From SIG710 sp045587665 (GTDB lineage: Bacteria; Bacillota; Clostridia; Oscillospirales; CAG-272), in the NCBI GenBank assembly GCA_045587665.1, contig JAZNCT010000021.1, forward strand, positions 1 to 18,767: a DNA stretch of 18,767 nt, in the 5' to 3' direction. Shown piece after piece: positions 15,424 to 18,767 of this stretch. Position 1 is the stretch's first letter; each line of letters starts with the position of its first letter. The position numbers were made by a program, and so were the translations under genes. The notes under the pieces were generated by a model. It saw nothing but the letters and a program-made list of their open reading frames with translations, ran no database searches and was not told where the DNA came from.

Positions 15424-15500
15424 AGACGGTCGGCATGTGTGAGATTTCTGTTCCACTATGGTTATTTTCCATAATTATCCGTCAGTCGCAGAAATCCGTT
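15418..15500 (-). promoter_or_regulatory. ZTP (pfl) riboswitch aptamer in the purE leader
   Basis: Read on the minus strand, the leader has the layout of the ZTP/pfl RNA. The P1 arm GATTTCTG (15496-15489) pairs perfectly with CAGAAATC (15450-15443). Inside it are the conserved GACTGACGG (15487-15479) and a P2 hairpin, TATGG/CCATA (15473-15469 with 15461-15457). A 3' domain with GCCGACCGTCTGGGC (15434-15420) closes the aptamer. GACGG (15483-15479) is complementary to CCGTC (15429-15425), which gives the family pseudoknot. ZTP and its precursor AICAR (ZMP) accumulate when 10-formyl-THF is limiting. The family is known to sit ahead of purine and one-carbon genes, which fits this operon. I identified it from remembered consensus features, not from a covariance-model search. 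Confidence 0.88.
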
Positions 15501-15514
15501 TTTTCATCACTTAA

Positions 15515-15543
15515 ATGATACCATATTTCGACTTTTTTGTCAA
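15515..15543 (-). promoter_or_regulatory. Sigma-A promoter of the purine operon
   Basis: On the minus strand TTGACA (15543-15538) and TATCAT (15520-15515) are separated by exactly 17 nt. Transcription would start near 15508, about a dozen nt before the riboswitch P1 stem. This is the only near-consensus promoter I see for the operon. Confidence 0.88.
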
Positions 15544-15607
15544 GCACAATATTCTTTTTTTACGACTTTTGGAGAGTTGCACAATAGGATACACTCAAGG
15601 ACTTACT

Positions 15608-15748
15608 TTAAAACAAAACTCGCACAACCAACCCGTTTTCAAAAGCAGAAGCACAAACGATATCGTTAGCATCAAGCTTAGCATTTATCTTGCCTGCCTT
15701 ATACATAGTCATACTTACATCATAGATATTTGTCTCTGCAAAAAAAGC
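15608..15748 (-). pseudogene. Short coding-like open stretch without a credible start, possible gene remnant
   Basis: A 46-codon open frame on the minus strand reads like ordinary protein (for example NIYDVSMTMYKAGKINAKL and DIVCASAFENGLVVRVLF), with GCT/CTT/GAT codon use like the genes around it. It begins right after an in-frame stop inside the terminator hairpin. Its only ATG codons lack a ribosome binding site. After its TAA the same frame stays open for 15 more codons (15607-15563). It may be the decayed end of a gene or part of a dispersed intergenic repeat, or may be chance. I do not recognise the family. Confidence 0.25.
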
Positions 15749-15766
15749 TTATTTGAAATCATAAGC
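15741..15766 (-). terminator. Short hairpin plus T-run, terminator for the right-hand operon
   Basis: On the minus strand GCTTAT (15766-15761) pairs with ATAAGC (15752-15747) around an 8-nt loop, followed by a run of seven T. It lies about 60 nt after the stop of the membrane-protein gene. The stem is short and AT-rich, so strength is uncertain. It shares bases 15763-15766 with the larger hairpin next to it. Confidence 0.55.
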
Positions 15767-15821
15767 CCACTGCTTTCGTTCCCAAAAATCGTTTGTTCAG
15801 AGCAAAAACCGCAGTGGGCTT
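15763..15821. terminator. 11-bp inverted repeat with a 37-nt loop
   Basis: AAGCCCACTGC (15763-15773) and GCAGTGGGCTT (15811-15821) are perfect complements. On the plus strand the second arm runs into TTTTTTATTT, so it looks like an intrinsic terminator for plus-strand transcription, although I find no convincing plus-strand gene before it. On the minus strand it directly follows the stop codon of the membrane-protein gene. The interval 15567-15740 shows no clear promoter or RNA gene. Confidence 0.6.
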
Positions 15822-15824
15822 TTT

Positions 15825-16532
15825 TTATTTCCGGTCGTAATAGTCATTTGAGGAAAAATTATTCTCTTCATAGCCATATGTTCCGCCAAAGCCTGTGTTC
15901 CTGTAAACATTTGCAGGCTTATTTCTAAGGCAGAATATCATTATCGGCAGAGCAACCGAGAAAAAAACAGCCACTATCAGATATGCCGTCGCACTCTTGG
16001 GAACAAAAAGCTTAAAGAGCTTATAGAGAGCTATGTAGTAGAACACGGTAAAGGCAAACGACAGTGCGCTCACAATAAAGGATCCGCTTCTGCTGACTGT
16101 CAGCAACTCGGCAAGCAGCTCCTCATATTCATAGCTTTCATAGTTGGATATAATCTCAATCATGCCGTTGATCATCATAAATGCGCTGATATTGGAAATA
16201 ACAGTGTTGACCACGTTTAAAACAAGCAAAACAGGTCCATACCTGAGTGGCTTTGGAGATGCGGGGGTGGGAGTTTCAGCAATCTTTCCAAGTGCATAGA
16301 TATTCACCACAGGTATAAAGGCCAACCACGGCGCAGGAGAACCGACGGTCTTGCCCATTTTATAAAGTCCGTAAGCCTGAAGCAGATAAAAAGCAAGTGC
16401 TATTGCAAAACTGAAAAGCAGAACTATAAGAAAAATTCCTATCATTGGAACAATGCCCTCTGCCAAGGTATCGAACATCTCTCCAAACTCGGTGAATTCG
16501 CCATAATCGCTGAAATAATCATTGCCAAACAT
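15825..16532 (-). CDS. Multi-pass membrane protein of unknown function
   Basis: I do not recognise the 235-residue product. It has an acidic N terminus (residues 1-25) and a first membrane segment around 27-50. A short hydrophobic stretch follows in GSPAPWLAFIPVVNIYALGK (64-83), a pattern I have seen in small Firmicute membrane proteins. Three further hydrophobic stretches lie near 98-125, 150-172 and 182-201. The tail is hydrophilic and Tyr/Asn/Gly-rich (GGTYGYEENNFSSNDYYD), probably cytoplasmic and disordered. Between the third and fourth segments lies an acidic Glu/Tyr-rich loop. ATG at 16532 follows AAAGGAGA, 27 nt after the ribbon-helix-helix gene, so it is likely the last gene of the same operon. 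There is no cleavable signal peptide in the usual position. The coding call is solid; function is unassigned. Confidence 0.8.
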   Translation of the reverse strand: MFGNDYFSDYGEFTEFGEMFDTLAEGIVPMIGIFLIVLLFSFAIALAFYLLQAYGLYKMGKTVGSPAPWLAFIPVVNIYALGKIAETPTPASPKPLRYGPVLLVLNVVNTVISNISAFMMINGMIEIISNYESYEYEELLAELLTVSRSGSFIVSALSFAFTVFYYIALYKLFKLFVPKSATAYLIVAVFFSVALPIMIFCLRNKPANVYRNTGFGGTYGYEENNFSSNDYYDRK

Positions 16533-16559
16533 TCTATGTCTCTCCTTTGTGTTTATAAA

Positions 16560-16772
16560 TTACTCATTTTCGCCTTCATAAGCCGATATATCAATAGCAG
16601 AAAGCTCGGCAGGCTTTATCTTGCCCTTGGTCTTTTCATAATATGCCACATTGTTTCTGAGCATAAAAAGAAACTGATTGTTAGGCGAACGCCCTTCTTT
16701 TTCGGATACAAACAAAAATTTTCTCATCATTTCGGAATTCATCTTTATCTTTATTTCAAATTCATTTTTCAT
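16560..16772 (-). CDS. Small Arc-like ribbon-helix-helix protein
   Basis: A 70-residue protein whose first 45 residues fit an Arc-type ribbon-helix-helix fold: a short strand (FEIKIKMN), a helix (EMMRKFLFVSEKEG), the turn GRSPNNQ, and a second helix (FLFMLRNNVAYYEKTKG). This parallels Arc, where the strand precedes a helix ending in ENGRSVNSE. Such proteins usually bind DNA as dimers, often autoregulating. The tail is acidic (DISAYEGENE). A longer in-frame reading from 16886 lies wholly within the preceding gene; the start at 16772 is chosen because GGAGGAAAA stands just upstream and because it gives a clean strand-first fold. It overlaps the end of the winged-helix gene by 11 nt, indicating translational coupling. 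Confidence 0.72.
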   Translation of the reverse strand: MKNEFEIKIKMNSEMMRKFLFVSEKEGRSPNNQFLFMLRNNVAYYEKTKGKIKPAELSAIDISAYEGENE

Positions 16773-17448
16773 ATATTTTTCCTCCGCATCCCGATATATA
16801 ATACCCCTCTCCCCTTGCAGTGGAGATAAATCTTCTTGCAAAAGGCTTTTCAAGCTTTTGTCTGAGGCGGCATATATAAACGTCAACTATATTGCCGCTC
16901 TCACCTTCGGTGTGGCCTATAGCATGGGCAAGCCTCAAGCGGCTGACCTTTTCTCCGGCCGACGATGCTTCGATAAGCATCCGCAAAACAGTCGATTCAT
17001 TTTCGCTAAGCTCTATTTTTTTGCCAAATACAATAGCATATCCGCCCTCTTTTGGCATAGCTATTTCAAAATTTTCATTCTGCTCCCGATTTTTCGCCTG
17101 TGCTTTATCTTTTTGTTGGCATTGTATATTTGCGCCAAGTGTCAAGCTGAAATATGCGTTTCTCAGCTCCTCTTCAAGCTCTTCAAGCAAAAATATCGTA
17201 GGAAAAACGCGATCTGCTTTGATCTTCCCCTCAGGTCTTTCTCCTTGGGGGCAAAAAGCAATTACCCTTTTATAAGTATGTGCAGAAAAAAACGGTAATA
17301 TCTCCCCCTCAGCCAGCAAAAGATCGGCATCTTCATCCTTGTTTTTTACGGCAAATCCAACATATTCAAGCTCATTTTTCAACACTTCCGCAAATCTGCC
17401 GTCACCAAAGGCAACTATCGCCGTCGGCTTCTTTGTCTGTTTTTTCAT
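16762..17448 (-). CDS. OmpR-type winged-helix regulator with atypical N-terminal domain
   Basis: A 228-residue protein with a C-terminal OmpR/PhoB-type DNA-binding domain (about 145-220): ELSENESTVLRMLIEAS, VSRLRLAHAIG, the recognition-helix region NIVDVYICRLRQKLE, and the wing RGEGYYISG. The N-terminal 100 residues (KPTAIVAFGDGRFAEVLKNE...) have a Rossmann-like start resembling a receiver domain, but the paired acidic residues, phospho-acceptor Asp and conserved Lys of true receivers are not recognisable. A charged, Gln/Lys-rich linker (108-125) joins the halves. The start at 17448 is 1 nt after the preceding stop, with AAGGACG upstream; a longer reading would run into the previous gene. It may be a phosphorylation-independent regulator. 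It forms one transcription unit with its neighbours. Confidence 0.85.
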   Translation of the reverse strand: MKKQTKKPTAIVAFGDGRFAEVLKNELEYVGFAVKNKDEDADLLLAEGEILPFFSAHTYKRVIAFCPQGERPEGKIKADRVFPTIFLLEELEEELRNAYFSLTLGANIQCQQKDKAQAKNREQNENFEIAMPKEGGYAIVFGKKIELSENESTVLRMLIEASSAGEKVSRLRLAHAIGHTEGESGNIVDVYICRLRQKLEKPFARRFISTARGEGYYISGCGGKIYEK

Positions 17449-17449
17449 C

Positions 17450-18664
17450 TTAAACGTCCTTGTTTTCCGCCTCAAAGGTTCCGGCATTTTCAAGGAGGAT
17501 CGAATATTCATCCTCGTTTACAAAATCGCCGCTATCTTTCAAAAATCGTTTTTTTATGCCCCGCCTTGTGTATATAAAAGAACTAACAAGTGCCGTCAGC
17601 GGCAGAGTAAGCAAAATACCAATGCTTCCAACGATTATTTTAAGTATTTCAACAATTATTATTTCTATGTTGAAAAGATATATAGGACTTTGCCAATTAT
17701 TGTATGAATAGAGCAAAAGTGAGCCAAGTGAACCGCCGATGTATGCCAGCACAAGTGTGTTTGACATAGTTCCGATAACGTCTCTGCCTATGTTGATTCC
17801 TGAAGAGAAAAGCTCCCTCATTCCGGGATTCTTCAGCTTTATTGCAAGCTCCTTCAGAGAAGCGGAGATATCAACAGCCACATCCATGACCGCGCCAACC
17901 GAGCCTATAATTATCGAAGCATAGATCAGTGCTCTGAGATCCAGCCCGTTTCCTATGCTTATAAGATACACAGAGTTTGGCTCTGCGTTTCCGGTAAGTT
18001 TAAGGGCAAAGTCTGCAAGAAATGTAACAATAAGCGAAGCAAATACTCCTCCCGTGCAGCCTATTGCCGCCGCAAGGCTCATTGGACTCAGTCCATCGGT
18101 TATTACAAGAGTCATAAATATGATATAAATACATATGGCCACAGCCCACAAATATATGTTTCCGCCTCCAAGCACCGCAGGAATAAACACAAACAGCACC
18201 GAAGCAACCGTCAAAAACAGAGAAAGAACCGTTTTCAGCCCTTTTTTTCTGCCGAAAGCCATGAGCAACAGTGCAAAAATAAGAAGCAGCACAACTATCG
18301 CATCGGATCTGACAAAGTCGATAAAGTGCCAGTTTTCCACCCCTTCAAAAAGTGCTATGATAACGCTATCGCCCTTTTGTACCTCTCTTGGGTTAAAAAC
18401 AGTGTAGGCACTTTGGTTTTGATATACCCTGACAAGCTCTCCATTTTTCTCTCCGGAGGAAATTCTTGCCGAAAACACGGTATCACCCTCGCCGCTATCA
18501 GAAATAGAGGATTCTATTATCTGCTCAACCTTTGCTCTTATATATAAAGTTCCGTCGTCAGAAGCATAAAAATCATCATTAAATGCCACGGCAAAATACC
18601 CCAGCACAAGCAATGCCACGCATACCACAACCGAAGCTATATATATCAGCCTATCCTTTTTCAA
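17450..18664 (-). CDS. YibE/F family membrane protein
   Basis: A 404-residue integral membrane protein of the YibE/F family, whose biochemical role is not established. One N-terminal membrane anchor (6-26) is followed by an extracytoplasmic domain of about 90 residues that looks like a small beta-rich region (DGTLYIRAKVEQI...VQKGDSVIIALFEG). Seven or so hydrophobic helices follow from 120 on. The family core is recognisable: GSVGAVMDVAVDISASLKEL (254-273), SSGINIGRDVIGTMSNTLVL and AYIGGSLGSLLL. The frame opens with TTG at 18664, used as start because it has GGGAGAA seven nt upstream and gives MKKDRLIYIASV; no ATG alternative exists nearby. It begins 27 nt after the partial gene at the window edge and ends 1 nt before the regulator gene. 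Confidence 0.88.
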   Translation of the reverse strand: MKKDRLIYIASVVVCVALLVLGYFAVAFNDDFYASDDGTLYIRAKVEQIIESSISDSGEGDTVFSARISSGEKNGELVRVYQNQSAYTVFNPREVQKGDSVIIALFEGVENWHFIDFVRSDAIVVLLLIFALLLMAFGRKKGLKTVLSLFLTVASVLFVFIPAVLGGGNIYLWAVAICIYIIFMTLVITDGLSPMSLAAAIGCTGGVFASLIVTFLADFALKLTGNAEPNSVYLISIGNGLDLRALIYASIIIGSVGAVMDVAVDISASLKELAIKLKNPGMRELFSSGINIGRDVIGTMSNTLVLAYIGGSLGSLLLYSYNNWQSPIYLFNIEIIIVEILKIIVGSIGILLTLPLTALVSSFIYTRRGIKKRFLKDSGDFVNEDEYSILLENAGTFEAENKDV

Positions 18665-18690
18665 TCCTCATTCTCCCTTCAAAAAGCCCT

Positions 18691-18767
18691 TCAGCCCTCG
18701 TCTGTGCGGATCCTTTTAACGGATATACCCCTGCCGCTCTCACTATCAAGCTCAAACATCGCTCCGC
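18691..18767 (-). CDS. 3' end of a gene, possibly a sensor histidine kinase ATPase domain
   Basis: The last 25 codons of a minus-strand frame are visible, ending at TGA 18693-18691. The peptide AMFELDSESGRGISVKRIR resembles the end of HATPase domains of histidine kinases (pattern ...v.SepGkGt.f.v.lP), with SGRG in the place of the last glycine box. That is thin evidence, since only 24 residues can be read. It lies 27 nt upstream of the YibE/F gene and is likely in the same operon. If it is a kinase, it could be a partner of the winged-helix regulator two genes on, although that regulator seems to lack a phosphorylation site. Confidence 0.4.
   Translation of the reverse strand, partial: GAMFELDSESGRGISVKRIRTDEG

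Noticed and set aside
15361..15530. Guanine, PRPP or THF riboswitch as the identity of the purE leader
   Set aside because: The leader lacks the paired loop-loop signature of purine riboswitches and the THF or PRPP consensus, while it matches the ZTP layout including pseudoknot and CTGGGC.
15541..15740. Possible plus-strand small RNA ending at the 15763-15821 hairpin
   Set aside because: I looked for a plus-strand promoter and found no acceptable -35/-10 pair; only the terminator supports it, so it is not listed as a gene.
15515..15928. A 137-codon plus-strand open frame across the purine promoter and the adjacent terminator region
   Set aside because: No ribosome binding site, no recognisable family, unusual composition, and it runs antisense into the end of the membrane-protein gene and across terminator hairpins.
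16773..16886. N-terminal extension of the ribbon-helix-helix gene
   Set aside because: It is contained within the winged-helix gene; the start at 16772 has GGAGGAAAA upstream and gives a typical Arc-like beginning.

Overview
The window reads as chromosomal DNA from an anaerobic low-to-mid GC Firmicute, most likely a clostridial (Ruminococcaceae/Oscillospirales-like) gut or rumen bacterium. This is inferred from strong AGGAGG-type ribosome binding sites, a formate-tetrahydrofolate ligase, a one-chain PurL, a stand-alone AICAR transformylase paired with a PurO-type IMP cyclohydrolase, and Rho-independent terminators. No tRNA, rRNA, CRISPR array, insertion sequence or phage gene was seen.

Left edge (1-1635, plus strand): the 3' part of pgk, a GC-rich hairpin, then tpiA closed by a perfect 27-bp inverted-repeat terminator. 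This is a lower-glycolysis cluster.

Centre (about 1775-15543, minus strand): one long convergent purine operon. It starts at a near-consensus sigma-A promoter followed by a leader that matches the ZTP (pfl) riboswitch and an overlapping intrinsic terminator. The gene order is purE-purC-purF-purM-FNT channel-purN-purO-purH(AICAR transformylase only)-purD-purL-fhs, with gaps of about 30 nt or less or short overlaps, ending at a hairpin after fhs. It encodes every step from PRPP to IMP except PurB, and it has no PurK. It also carries a formate/nitrite-family channel and Fhs, which together would bring in formate and charge it onto tetrahydrofolate for the two formyl-transfer steps (PurN and PurH). 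ZTP accumulates when 10-formyl-THF is short, so the operon appears to sense that shortage and encode its own remedy. PurF is odd: its PRPP loop and its four Fe-S cysteines are present, but the N-terminal catalytic cysteine is replaced by glycine and glutamine-site motifs are missing.

Intergenic 15541-15824: a transcription-termination region with two mutually exclusive hairpins, and a short coding-like stretch on the minus strand without a credible start, possibly a gene remnant.

Right edge (15825-18767, minus strand): a second, tightly packed operon: a 3' fragment that may be the end of a histidine-kinase-type ATPase, a YibE/F-family membrane protein (TTG start), a winged-helix regulator with an unusual N-terminal domain, a 70-residue Arc-like ribbon-helix-helix protein overlapping it by 11 nt, and an unrecognised multi-pass membrane protein. 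Its function is unknown.
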